Origin: Acidimicrobiia bacterium
GTDB lineage: Bacteria; Actinomycetota; Acidimicrobiia; Acidimicrobiales; SKKL01
Assembly: GCA_016649895.1 (NCBI GenBank)
Contig: JAENWR010000016.1
Span: forward strand, 1 to 46,120
Length of the DNA: 46,120 nucleotides
Reading direction: 5' to 3'
Shown here piece by piece: positions 39,006-46,120 of the stretch. The notes beneath the pieces are model-generated. The model saw only the letters and a list, made by a program, of their open reading frames with translations, was not told the DNA's origin and did not search any database. Position numbers and translations under genes: made by a program. Each line of letters begins with the position of its first letter. Position 1 is the first letter of the stretch.

Positions 39006-39923
39006 TCAGCGGCTGACGAGGTCCTTCAGCAGGGCGTTGGTGCGGGCTCGCGAGCCAGAACGGTCGTCGCCCACCGGGAACACGGCGGCCCACACGTCGG
39101 TGGCACCCGAGTCGAACAGGCCCTGGATGCCGGCGGCGACCGCAGCTTCGTCCCCCACGATGGCGGCATCGCCCGGCCCGTCGGCATCGCCGTGGTCGAG
39201 CAGCCGCCGGTAGTTGGGGAGCTGGCCGTAGACGGTGAACTGCTCTGCGGCCACACGGCGGGCCTCGTCGACGTCGTCGTGCACCGCCACCGGGAGCCCG
39301 GCCACGATGCGCGGAGCCGGCCGTCCGGCCGCCTCGGCGGCGGCGTTGATGCGCGGCGCCACGTGGGTCTCGATGGACCGGGCGTTGCCCATCCACAAGA
39401 TCGTGCCATCGGTGAGCTCGCCGGCCACCCGCAACAGGCGCGGGCCCAGGGCGGCCACGAGGAGCGGAACGGGGTGCGCCGGCGGCTTCGGCTTGGCGGC
39501 GGCGTGCAGCGACAGGTCCTCGCCGTCGAACGCAACGGCCTCACCCCTCAGGAGCGGCGAGATGATGCGCACATACTCCTCGGTGTGCCGGCCGGGGTGG
39601 CTGTAGTCCATCTTGTACATGCCCTCGATGACCGGGCCGTGCGACGGGCCGATGCCGAGCGTGAACCCGGGGCGGTCCATGGCGGCCACGGCAGCGAGGA
39701 CGCGGTTCGCCTGCAACGACGGGTGGCACGGGTAGGTCTGCACGATCGAGGTGCCGAGCTCGATCGTCGAGGTTGCCGCACCGGCCATCGCCATGGCGAG
39801 GAGCGGATCGCCCCCGATGGCCCCGGCGTACCAGAGGGCGCTGAAGCCATCGGCCTCGGCCTTCGTCGCCTGCTCGACCATCTTCTCGACGCTCGCGGCG
39901 CCACCACTCAGTCCGATTCTCAT
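39006..39923 (-). CDS. LLM-class F420-dependent oxidoreductase, second copy
   Basis: A 305-aa luciferase-like oxidoreductase beginning MRIGLSGGAASVEKMVEQAT. LGTSIVQTYPCHPSLQANRV, RPGFTLGIGPSHGPVIEGMY and VAALGPRLLRVAGELTDGTI are typical F420-dependent LLM blocks, and a Gly-rich flavin-contact region is intact. It is clearly diverged from the copy at 36416. Substrate unknown. The start has only 57 nt to the divergent DUF952 gene. Confidence 0.9.
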   Translation of the reverse strand: MRIGLSGGAASVEKMVEQATKAEADGFSALWYAGAIGGDPLLAMAMAGAATSTIELGTSIVQTYPCHPSLQANRVLAAVAAMDRPGFTLGIGPSHGPVIEGMYKMDYSHPGRHTEEYVRIISPLLRGEAVAFDGEDLSLHAAAKPKPPAHPVPLLVAALGPRLLRVAGELTDGTILWMGNARSIETHVAPRINAAAEAAGRPAPRIVAGLPVAVHDDVDEARRVAAEQFTVYGQLPNYRRLLDHGDADGPGDAAIVGDEAAVAAGIQGLFDSGATDVWAAVFPVGDDRSGSRARTNALLKDLVSR

Positions 39924-39980
39924 GGCCGCACGCTACCGAGTTGTGGGCTCCGCCCTCGCCAGGCCCGCGAGGATGGGCCG

Positions 39981-40328
39981 ATGATCTTCCACATCGCACG
40001 ACGGTCGGCTTGGGACGAGGCGCTCGATCGGGGCGACTACCGCCAGTCGACGGTCGACTCAACGCTCGACGAAGAGGGCTTCATCCACGCCAGCGGGGCG
40101 CACCAGCTCCAGGGTGTGGCCGACCGCTACTGCCAGGACGTGGTCGACGACCTGGTGCTGCTCGTCATCGACGCCGACCGGCTGGGCGAGGTCGAGCTGC
40201 GGCACGAGTCGCCCGCCGGGCGCGACGAGACCTTCCCCCACATCTACGGGTCGCTCCCGGTGACGGCGGTGGCCGAGGTCCGCCCGCTCGAGCGCCAGCC
40301 CGACGGCCGCCTCGTCGTCGACCCCTGA
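39981..40328 (+). CDS. DUF952 protein
   Basis: A 115-aa protein matching DUF952: IFHIARRSAWDEALDRGDYR, DEEGFIHASGAHQLQGVADR, LVLLVIDADRLGEVELRHE and ETFPHIYGSLPVTAVAEVRP. The fold resembles ADP-ribosyltransferase-like proteins, with conserved His residues (FIHAS, HIYG); no activity is established. It is convergent with the sugar dehydrogenase and followed by a tandem hairpin element. Confidence 0.88.
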   Translation: MIFHIARRSAWDEALDRGDYRQSTVDSTLDEEGFIHASGAHQLQGVADRYCQDVVDDLVLLVIDADRLGEVELRHESPAGRDETFPHIYGSLPVTAVAEVRPLERQPDGRLVVDP

Positions 40329-40350
40329 GCATCCGGCGTCCCCCCGCGAG

Positions 40351-40476
40351 TTGGGCGCGTTGGGGTCCGCCTGCGCGGACCCTCTCGCGCCCAAGCCGGC
40401 GGGCGAGGGCGCGCGATGTCGGACGTGGGCGCGATGGTGTTCGTCCCTCCGGTCCCTTTCGCGCCCAAGCCGGCGG
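40351..40476. repeat. Two tandem hairpin units (74-nt period) between convergent genes
   Basis: Unit A is a two-tier stem: TTGGGCGCG (40351-40359) with CGCGCCCAA (40386-40394), enclosing GGGTCCGC (40363-40370) with GCGGACCC (40375-40382) around a CTGC loop. Unit B pairs TGGGCGCGA (40426-40434) with TCGCGCCCA (40459-40467). Both units end in TCGCGCCCAAGCCGGCGG, at 40385-40402 and 40459-40476. The layout matches the pair at 13034-13146. Confidence 0.75.
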
Positions 40477-40516
40477 AGTCGGGACCGGGGTTGCGGTTGC
40501 GGATGCTGAGGGAGGG

Positions 40517-41803
40517 TCAGGCGGGGTCGATGCGGTAGATGCCGCCGGACAGCGACAGCACGTAGAGCTCGCCGTCGGGCCCTTCGCCGAACGACACCAC
40601 CGACCCGCCCGGCACCTCGACGTCGAGCGATCGCTCCTCGACGAGCTCGCCGTCGCGTTGGAGCACGGCACGGATGGTGGGGTCGCAGTAGTCCGAGTAG
40701 AGGTAGGCGCCCCGCAGGCCCGGGAGCGCGTCGCCACGCGAGACGTAGCCGCCGGTGATCGAGCAGCCCGGGCCGAGCTCGTAGGTGTGGATCGGGGCGA
40801 CGTAGCCGTCGGGCGCGTCGCCGCCGGCGAAGGGCTCCTCGCCCTCGAAGATGGGCCAGCCGAGGTTGGCGGCCCGGCCGGGTGAGGTCGACCCATCGGC
40901 CGGAAGGAGCGTGATCTCCTCGATGGCGTTCTGCCCCACGTCGGCGATCCAGAGGTCGTCGGTGGCCCGGTCCCACGAGAACCGCCAGGGGTTGCGGACG
41001 CCGGTGATCCACACTTCGGGAGCGCCGCCGCCACCGGCAAACGGGTTGTCGCCGGGGATCTGCCGGGGCGAGCCGTCGGGCCCGGGACGGGGGTCGAAGC
41101 GCAGGATCGAGCCGAGCACGTTGCCGGGGTCTTGAGCGGTGCCGAGGGGATCGCCGCCGCCTCCGCCGTCGCCGAGCGCCAGGTAGAGGTAGCCGTCGGG
41201 GCCGAACGAGATCTGGCCGCCGTTGTGGTTGGCGAAGGGCTGCTCGGTGGAGAACACCGACCGCCGGCTCCCGGCGTCGATGGCAGCGCCGTCGATGGCC
41301 ATCTCGTCGACCTGGGTGTCGCCGGCCCGGTCGGTGTAGCTGAGGTACACGTGGGTGCCGTCGGGGTGGAACGCCAGCCCCAGCAGCCCGCGCTCGCCGT
41401 CGGTGCTGGTGCTCACGTCGACGAGCGGGGGCCCCACCTCGGCGCGCACGCCGCCGCCGGTGACGGGGCGCAGGGCGATGGCGCGCACGGTGCCTGCTCG
41501 CTCGGTGACGTAGAGGTCGCCCGAGCCCGGACGCACCGCCATCGACGTGGGGGCCGACAGCCGCGCGACCTCGGTCAGGACGATGGCCGCCGCGGACAGG
41601 TCGGCGACCGATTCCTGAGCTGTCGTGGTGGTGGGGGCGCCGTCACCGGCAGCCTCGTCCTCGTCCCCGGCCGGCTCGGCCGTGGTCGTGGGCGTGCCGG
41701 CCAGCAGCCTGGTGGATCCCGTGGGGTCGTCGTCGGAGTCGCCGACGCACCCTGCGGCGAGCAGCACGAGCGAGATGGCGGCCGTCGCTGCCCGCCGGTT
41801 CAC
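40517..41803 (-). CDS. Lipoprotein PQQ-type sugar dehydrogenase
   Basis: A 428-aa soluble aldose/glucose-dehydrogenase-like six-bladed beta-propeller. GTG start, signal peptide and lipobox (SLVLLAAGC, C19), followed by a Thr/Asp-rich linker. Signature blocks are PTSMAVRPGSGDLYVTERAG, GERGLLGLAFHPDGTHVYLS, NHNGGQISFGPDGYLYLALG, then DGGGGGDP, GVRNPWRFSWDRATDDLWIA and DVGQNAIEEI. It would oxidise sugars with PQQ at the outer face of the membrane; no PQQ synthesis genes are in view. Its GTG overlaps the tesB stop by 4 nt. Confidence 0.9.
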   Translation of the reverse strand: MNRRAATAAISLVLLAAGCVGDSDDDPTGSTRLLAGTPTTTAEPAGDEDEAAGDGAPTTTTAQESVADLSAAAIVLTEVARLSAPTSMAVRPGSGDLYVTERAGTVRAIALRPVTGGGVRAEVGPPLVDVSTSTDGERGLLGLAFHPDGTHVYLSYTDRAGDTQVDEMAIDGAAIDAGSRRSVFSTEQPFANHNGGQISFGPDGYLYLALGDGGGGGDPLGTAQDPGNVLGSILRFDPRPGPDGSPRQIPGDNPFAGGGGAPEVWITGVRNPWRFSWDRATDDLWIADVGQNAIEEITLLPADGSTSPGRAANLGWPIFEGEEPFAGGDAPDGYVAPIHTYELGPGCSITGGYVSRGDALPGLRGAYLYSDYCDPTIRAVLQRDGELVEERSLDVEVPGGSVVSFGEGPDGELYVLSLSGGIYRIDPA

Positions 41804-42657
41804 GGCTGCACGACCCGGATGAGGCCTTCCTGCACGACCGATACGGCAAGTCGTCCGTCGTGGGTGAAGATCGAACCCCGGGCCAGGCCGCGCGCCCCGG
41901 ACGTCGACGGCGTGTCCTGGCTGTAGAGCATCCACTCGTCGGCGCGGAACGGCCGGTGGAACCACATGGCGTGGTCGAGGCTGGCGGCCATGATCTGGCC
42001 TTCACCCATGCCCGACCGCCCGTGGGGGAGGAGCGTGGTGTCGAGGAGGGTCATGTCGGACAGGTAGGTGAGCACACAGGTGTGCAGCACGGGGTCGTCG
42101 GGCAGCACGCCGTCGGCCTTCATCCACACCCGCGACACCGGCGGCAGCTGCTCGGCCGAGTCGGGCGGCACCCAGTCGACGTGGCGGGTGTCGATGGGGC
42201 GGGGCCGGTGGAACCACTCGCCCATGCGGTCGGCCCACGGCGCCATCCGGCTCTTGAAGTCGGGGATGGTCTCGGGTTCGGGGACGTCGGGCATCTCGAA
42301 CTGGTGGTCGAGCCCCGGCTCGTCGACGTGGAACGACACCGACAGGTTGAAGATGGCCTTGCCGTTCTGGATGGCGACCACCCGGCGGGTGGTGAACGAG
42401 CGCCCGTCGCGGATGCGGTCGACCTCGTAGAGGATGGGCCTCGTGGGGTCGCCGGGCCGAAGGAAGTAGGCGTGGAGCGAGTGCACCGTGCCCTCGTCGA
42501 CGGTGCGAGTCGCGGCCATCAGGGCCTGGGCGGCCACCTGGCCACCGAAGACCCGCTGGCGTTGCTCGTCGGGGCTCACGCCCCGGAACATGTTGACCTC
42601 GATGGGTTCGAGATCGAGGAGGTGGACGAGGTCGTCGACAGCCTGCTGGTCGGCCAT
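41800..42657 (-). CDS. Acyl-CoA thioesterase II (TesB-like), copy 2
   Basis: A 285-aa double hot-dog thioesterase: RQRVFGGQVAAQALMAATRT, TVHSLHAYFLRPGDPTRPIL, YEVDRIRDGRSFTTRRVVAI and SLDHAMWFHRPFRADEWMLY, ending with RGSIFTHDGRLAVSVVQEGL. The start MADQQAVDDL at 42657 is preferred over the ATG at 42666 (MRAMADQ). It is translationally coupled to the downstream sugar dehydrogenase, which is an unexpected partner. It is divergent from gtrA. Confidence 0.92.
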   Translation of the reverse strand: MADQQAVDDLVHLLDLEPIEVNMFRGVSPDEQRQRVFGGQVAAQALMAATRTVDEGTVHSLHAYFLRPGDPTRPILYEVDRIRDGRSFTTRRVVAIQNGKAIFNLSVSFHVDEPGLDHQFEMPDVPEPETIPDFKSRMAPWADRMGEWFHRPRPIDTRHVDWVPPDSAEQLPPVSRVWMKADGVLPDDPVLHTCVLTYLSDMTLLDTTLLPHGRSGMGEGQIMAASLDHAMWFHRPFRADEWMLYSQDTPSTSGARGLARGSIFTHDGRLAVSVVQEGLIRVVQP

Positions 42658-42786
42658 GGCCCTCATGGTGGCACGGCTCGGTCCGCACCTGGCCGATCGG
42701 GTCGGGGCACGGCGGGCCGGCAACGCCTGGCGAGGCCCCGATCCTCGGTTCGTGAGCCTCAACTGACGCCGATACGCTCCGACGAG

Positions 42787-43275
42787 ATGACCGTGACAGG
42801 GACCAAGGCCTCGCGCCTCCGTGACCTCCAGCGTGCCCACGGCGTGCGGGCCCTCAAGTACGCCTCGGTCTCCGTGGTGGGTGTGGCCGTCACGCAGGTC
42901 CTCCTCTTCATCACGCTGCAGCTCCTCGACTGGTCGCCCACGTGGTCGAACTTCGTGGCCGTCAGCGGGGCTTCGGTGCCGGCCTACCTGCTGAACCGCC
43001 AGTGGGTGTGGGCCAAGTCGGGGCGCCACAGCATGCGCCGCGAGGTGCTGCCGTTCTGGGGGGTGTCGCTGCTGGGGCTCCTGCTCTCCACCGTCGCCGT
43101 CGCCGTCGTCAGCGGCTACAGCACCGCCCACCTGGTGGTGGCCGCCACCAACATCGCCTCCTTCGGTGTGCTCTGGGTCGGCAAGTACGTGTTCCTCGAC
43201 AAGCTGATGTTCGGCCCCGGCCAGCACGACGCCGACGACCTCGACGCAGGAGCGGTCAGCCGCGCCGGTGCCTGA
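42787..43275 (+). CDS. GtrA-family membrane protein
   Basis: A 162-aa protein with four membrane helices: LKYASVSVVGVAVTQVLLFI, SNFVAVSGASVPAYLLN, GVSLLGLLLSTVAVAVVSGY and VVAATNIASFGVLWVGKYVF. LNRQWVWAKSGRHSMRREVL is the typical GtrA loop. GtrA proteins are thought to flip polyprenyl-phosphate-linked sugars for cell-surface polysaccharides. Its 3' end overlaps the next methyltransferase gene by 8 nt, and the neighbourhood is glycan-related. Confidence 0.9.
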   Translation: MTVTGTKASRLRDLQRAHGVRALKYASVSVVGVAVTQVLLFITLQLLDWSPTWSNFVAVSGASVPAYLLNRQWVWAKSGRHSMRREVLPFWGVSLLGLLLSTVAVAVVSGYSTAHLVVAATNIASFGVLWVGKYVFLDKLMFGPGQHDADDLDAGAVSRAGA

Positions 43276-43903
43276 CCTCGATCCTGCCCTTCGGGTTGCA
43301 GCCGAAGCCGCCCGCGGGTTCATGCCACCGGATGAGGGCGTCGCCCTCTACGAGGCGGGTTGTCTGGCCGCGGGCGGCCCGCTGCTCGAGATCGGCAGCT
43401 ACTGCGGCAAGTCGGCCGTCTACCTCGGTGCGGCGGCACGCCATCTCGACGCGGTGCTCTTCGCGGTCGATCACCACCGCGGGTCCGAGGAGAACCAGCC
43501 GGGCTGGGAGTGGCATGAGCCCGACGTGGTCGATCCTGCCGTCGGACGCATCGACACGCTGCCCACGTTCCGACGCACGATCCACGATGCCGGCCTCGAG
43601 GGCAGCGTGGTGGCGGTCGTGGCCGACTCGCCCACCCTCGGTCGCCACTGGACGACCCCGCTCGGGTTCCTCTTCATCGACGGCGGCCACGGTGCCGAGC
43701 CGGCCCATCGCGACTACCAGACCTGGGTGCCGCACGTGGCCCTGGGTGGGGTGCTCGCCATCCACGACGTGTTCCCCAACCCGGCCGACGGCGGTCGCCC
43801 GCCGTTTGAGATCTACCGTCGGGCCGTCGAGTCGGGTGCGTTCGCCGAGATCGGCGTCACCGGGTCGCTGCGCGTCCTGCGTCGCACCGGCGCCGGCATC
43901 TGA
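43268..43903 (+). CDS. Class I SAM-dependent methyltransferase (Methyltransf_24-like)
   Basis: A 211-aa protein beginning with a GTG inside the end of gtrA. The SAM-binding motif I is GGPLLEIGSYCGKSAVYLGA, motif II ends in FAVDHHRGSEENQPGWEW, and LGFLFIDGGHGAEPAHRDYQ with GGVLAIHDVF marks the catalytic side. The spacing fits Methyltransf_24 enzymes that modify sugars or small metabolites. The overlap with gtrA suggests a shared transcript and a role in the same glycan pathway. Confidence 0.85.
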   Translation: MPDLDPALRVAAEAARGFMPPDEGVALYEAGCLAAGGPLLEIGSYCGKSAVYLGAAARHLDAVLFAVDHHRGSEENQPGWEWHEPDVVDPAVGRIDTLPTFRRTIHDAGLEGSVVAVVADSPTLGRHWTTPLGFLFIDGGHGAEPAHRDYQTWVPHVALGGVLAIHDVFPNPADGGRPPFEIYRRAVESGAFAEIGVTGSLRVLRRTGAGI

Positions 43904-43939
43904 CCCGGCCGACCGCGCTCCGCCGTGGTCATCGGCTCG

Positions 43940-45040
43940 TCAGTTGGGGTCGCGCACCTCGGCGTCGCCGGCCCGTGCCGACGCGTCGTCGATCGACAGC
44001 AGCGGCGCAAGAGCTCGGTGGCCGGTGAAGAGCTCGGCGGTGGGACTCGAGCCGTCGAGGGCGTCGGCGGCGAGGACCACGGCCGCGGCCGTGTAGGTGC
44101 TCTGCTCGCCGGCCGGGAAGTGGTCGTGCTGCGGGTAGACGATGCCGGTCCAGTAGCGCCCGTCGTCGGTGCGCTGCGACAGGGTCCAGCTGAACATCTC
44201 GGCGGCCCGCTCGTACTCGCCCACGGCCAGGTGGGCGAGGGTGCACTCGCAGGTCTCGGCCACGGTGACCCATGGCCGGTCGGACACGCACCGCACGCCT
44301 TTGCCCGCCATGACGAAGGTGTCGTAGCGGTCGGCCAGGTGGGTGCGCCCACGCTCGGCATCGAGGACGCCGGCCAGCACCGGGTAGTACCAGTCCATGG
44401 CCCACCGGTGCTTGGGAGCGAAGGCGTCGGGCTCGTGCTCGATGACGTGGCCGAGCTGCGCAGCGCTCAGTTCCCAGTCGGGGCGTTCGTGGCCGAGCTC
44501 GGAGGCGATGGCGATGGCGCAGCGCAGGCTGTGGCAGATGCTCGACGAGCCGGTGAGGAGGGCGAACGACCACGGGGTGCCGTCGGTGTGGCGGGCCCAG
44601 AGGATCTCGCCGCGTGGGGTCTGCAGCTCGAGGACGAAGTCGATGGCGGGCTCGACCACCGCCCACATCGTCTCGAGGAAACCGCGGTCGCCGGTGAGGA
44701 GCCAGTGGTGGAGCACCCCGGCGGCGACGTACGCGCAGGTGTTGGCGTCGAGCTTGTCCTGCTCGATGGTGTCGGCCAGGTAGTACTGGTGCCAGGCACC
44801 GTCGGGACGCTGCATGGCGCGCAGCCACTCGTAGGCCCGTTCGGCCTCGGCGACGAACCCGGTGCGGGCGAGGGCCATGGCGGCCTCGGTGTGGTTCCAC
44901 GCGTCGGCGTGGCCGCCGGGGAACCACGGGATCATGCCGTTCGGCAGCTGCCACTCGGCGATGCCGGCCGCGGTCACGCGCACCTGGTCGGCGGAGAGGA
45001 CGCCCTCCACCGAGGGGGCGACGATGGGATCAGGCGGCAC
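43940..45040 (-). CDS. Alpha/alpha-barrel protein (prenyltransferase/glycoside-hydrolase-like)
   Basis: A 366-aa protein of repeated helical hairpins: GIAEWQLPNGMIPWFPGGHA, WNHTEAAMALARTGFVAEAE, YEWLRAMQRPDGAWHQYYLA, HWLLTGDRGFLETMWAVVEP and ICHSLRCAIAIASELG. This is the (alpha/alpha)6 pattern that automated annotation often labels prenyltransferase but which also fits GH-like enzymes. Conserved acidic and aromatic residues could form an active site; I cannot specify the reaction. GTG start at 45040 overlaps the upstream methyltransferase by 11 nt; the upstream extension is low-quality sequence. Confidence 0.75.
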   Translation of the reverse strand: MPPDPIVAPSVEGVLSADQVRVTAAGIAEWQLPNGMIPWFPGGHADAWNHTEAAMALARTGFVAEAERAYEWLRAMQRPDGAWHQYYLADTIEQDKLDANTCAYVAAGVLHHWLLTGDRGFLETMWAVVEPAIDFVLELQTPRGEILWARHTDGTPWSFALLTGSSSICHSLRCAIAIASELGHERPDWELSAAQLGHVIEHEPDAFAPKHRWAMDWYYPVLAGVLDAERGRTHLADRYDTFVMAGKGVRCVSDRPWVTVAETCECTLAHLAVGEYERAAEMFSWTLSQRTDDGRYWTGIVYPQHDHFPAGEQSTYTAAAVVLAADALDGSSPTAELFTGHRALAPLLSIDDASARAGDAEVRDPN

Positions 45041-45770
45041 GGCGGGCCGCCTCGATCGGCTTGCGGGAGTAGACGGCGATGCTCTTGCCGAGCACGGGGT
45101 TGAGGACCCGCTCGGCCCCCCGCGTGACGGCCGGACGTTCGGTGATGTCCCACACGAGCAGGCGGTGGTAGGCCTTGACGAGCGGGTTGTCGTCGTTGGC
45201 GGGGCCCACCGCGCACTTGAGCCACCAGTAGGGGGTGTGGAGCGCGTGGGCGAGGTGCGAGCCGGTCGACTCGAGGCCGGCATCGGCGAGCAGGCCACGC
45301 ATGCGGGCCTCGGTGTAGATGCGCAGGTGGCCGCCCTCGACGTGGGGTGCGTGGTACTCCGACGACAGCTTCCAGCAGAGCGACTCGGCGAGCCAGGCGG
45401 GGACGGTGACGGCCATGGTGCCGCCAGGGCGCAGCACGCGGGCGAGCTCGGCGATGGCGGTGGCGTCGTCGGGCAGGTGCTCGAGCACCTCGGAGGCGAT
45501 GATGCGGTCGAACGTGCCGTCGGGGAACGGCAGCCGGTGGGCGTCGCCGCGGGTGCTGGCCCCGTTGGCGCCGGTGGGTGCCTCGTTCTCGGCGACCATG
45601 GCTCCGAAGAGGGCGTTCACCTGGCGCAGCTCATCGAGCGAGTAGTCGAAGGCGACGACGGTGGCGCCGCGGCGGAGGCCCTCGAAGGCGTGGCGACCGA
45701 AGCCGCACCCCAGGTCGAGGAGGCGTTCGCCGGGGCGGAGGCCCAGGCGGTCGTAGTCGACGGTGAGCAC
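45030..45770 (-). CDS. Class I SAM-dependent methyltransferase (Methyltransf_11-like)
   Basis: A 246-aa protein. Motif I is RLLDLGCGFGRHAFEGLRRG, followed by VVAFDYSLDELRQVNALFGA, RLPFPDGTFDRIIASEVLEH and ELARVLRPGGTMAVTVPAWL. The C-terminal part (EYHAPHVEGGHLRIYTEARM) resembles methyltransferases of glycan and lipid clusters. The GTG at 45770 directly follows the stop of the glycosyltransferase gene with no gap, and the 3' end overlaps the alpha/alpha-barrel gene by 11 nt. The three genes form a tight operon. Confidence 0.9.
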   Translation of the reverse strand: MLTVDYDRLGLRPGERLLDLGCGFGRHAFEGLRRGATVVAFDYSLDELRQVNALFGAMVAENEAPTGANGASTRGDAHRLPFPDGTFDRIIASEVLEHLPDDATAIAELARVLRPGGTMAVTVPAWLAESLCWKLSSEYHAPHVEGGHLRIYTEARMRGLLADAGLESTGSHLAHALHTPYWWLKCAVGPANDDNPLVKAYHRLLVWDITERPAVTRGAERVLNPVLGKSIAVYSRKPIEAARRAA

Positions 45771-46120
45771 TCAGCGGCCCCGGCGGATCGGGGTGGATGT
45801 GAGGTGTTTGCCGGGGCTGGCGGCGGGCCATTCGGCGAGGAGCTCGCGGTACTGCTCGACGGTGGCCTCGGCCGTGTGGCGCCAGCTCCAGCGTGAGATG
45901 ACGCGCTCGCGGCCGGCGGCGCCGATGCGATCGCGGGCGGCTGGATCGTCGAGCGCGCGCCCGATCTCGGCAGCGAGGGCGGCGGAGTCGCCCGGCGGCA
46001 CCTGGAAGCAGGTCTCGCCGGCGGGGCCGGTGACCTCGGGCAGCGCCCCGCCGGTGGTGGCGACGAGCGGCACGCCGCTGCTCATCGCCTCGATGGCGGG
46101 GAGCGAGAAGCCCTCGTAGA
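45771..46120 (-). CDS. Glycosyltransferase family 4-like, C-terminal part (runs off window)
   Basis: Open from the window edge to the stop at 45771. The visible part reads YEGFSLPAIEAMSSGVPLVA, then TTGGALPEVTG and ALDDPAARDRIGAAGRERVI, followed by SRWSWRHTAEATVEQYRELL. EGFSLPAIEAM contains the E-x7-E nucleotide-sugar-binding motif of GT-B enzymes. Only about 116 residues are present; the donor and acceptor are unknown. It is the first visible gene of the minus-strand operon with the methyltransferase and alpha/alpha-barrel protein. Confidence 0.9.
   Translation of the reverse strand, partial: YEGFSLPAIEAMSSGVPLVATTGGALPEVTGPAGETCFQVPPGDSAALAAEIGRALDDPAARDRIGAAGRERVISRWSWRHTAEATVEQYRELLAEWPAASPGKHLTSTPIRRGR

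Overview
The window is GC-rich, densely coded DNA with short gaps, frequent GTG starts and many 1-11 nt gene overlaps. The gene families point to an actinobacterium: DUF222/13E12, PAC2, DUF4383, F420-type luciferase-like oxidoreductases, a TIGR03086 mycothiol-type protein, Ku and an SCO6745 fragment. A member of the Acidimicrobiia is my best guess, but no rRNA or ribosomal marker is present to prove it. I found no tRNA, rRNA or CRISPR array.

Layout. 1-10 kb holds a DUF222 protein cut by the window edge, alanyl-tRNA editing (AlaX), a lipoprotein, LarE, small unknowns, a CoA-disulfide-reductase-type flavoprotein, the PII-modifying enzyme GlnD, PAC2 and a TesB thioesterase. 10-17 kb holds a thiolase, a Ku plus alkyltransferase-like DNA-repair pair, a TauD-like dioxygenase, a TIGR03086 gene fused to a decayed LLM oxidoreductase, and a coupled pair of a CTP-synthase-tail-like protein and ComB. 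17-24 kb holds an AAA ATPase inserted at the 3' end of a GNAT gene with a 20-bp duplication, a broken Doc toxin with its antitoxin, an ECF sigma factor, a LacI regulator with two operators facing a 65-aa gene, an acyl-CoA dehydrogenase and DUF4383. 24-28 kb is an assimilatory nitrite reductase unit (nirB, nirD, HemD-like regulator); with glnD this gives the window a nitrogen theme.

28.3-33.8 kb is a mobile and defence island: a frameshifted IS30-type transposase, a truncated pRiA4b-ORF3-like gene, and the minus-strand operon hsdM-hsdS-mntA-hepT-hsdR. In that operon hsdM is frameshifted and only about the first 49 codons of hsdR remain, while the MntA/HepT toxin-antitoxin pair and hsdS look intact. 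34-42 kb holds an APH-type kinase, a DUF4349 lipoprotein, two LLM oxidoreductases, a ketopantoate-reductase-like enzyme, DUF952, a PQQ-type sugar dehydrogenase lipoprotein and a second TesB. 42.8-46.1 kb looks like cell-envelope glycan synthesis: GtrA, two methyltransferases, an alpha/alpha-barrel protein and a glycosyltransferase cut by the window edge.

Most notable: the composite type I R-M/MntA-HepT operon with tail-to-tail gene truncation; the single-gene ATPase cassette with att-like repeats; tandem 70-74-nt hairpin units repeated in convergent gene junctions; and an unusually high number of broken genes, some of which may be assembly or base errors.
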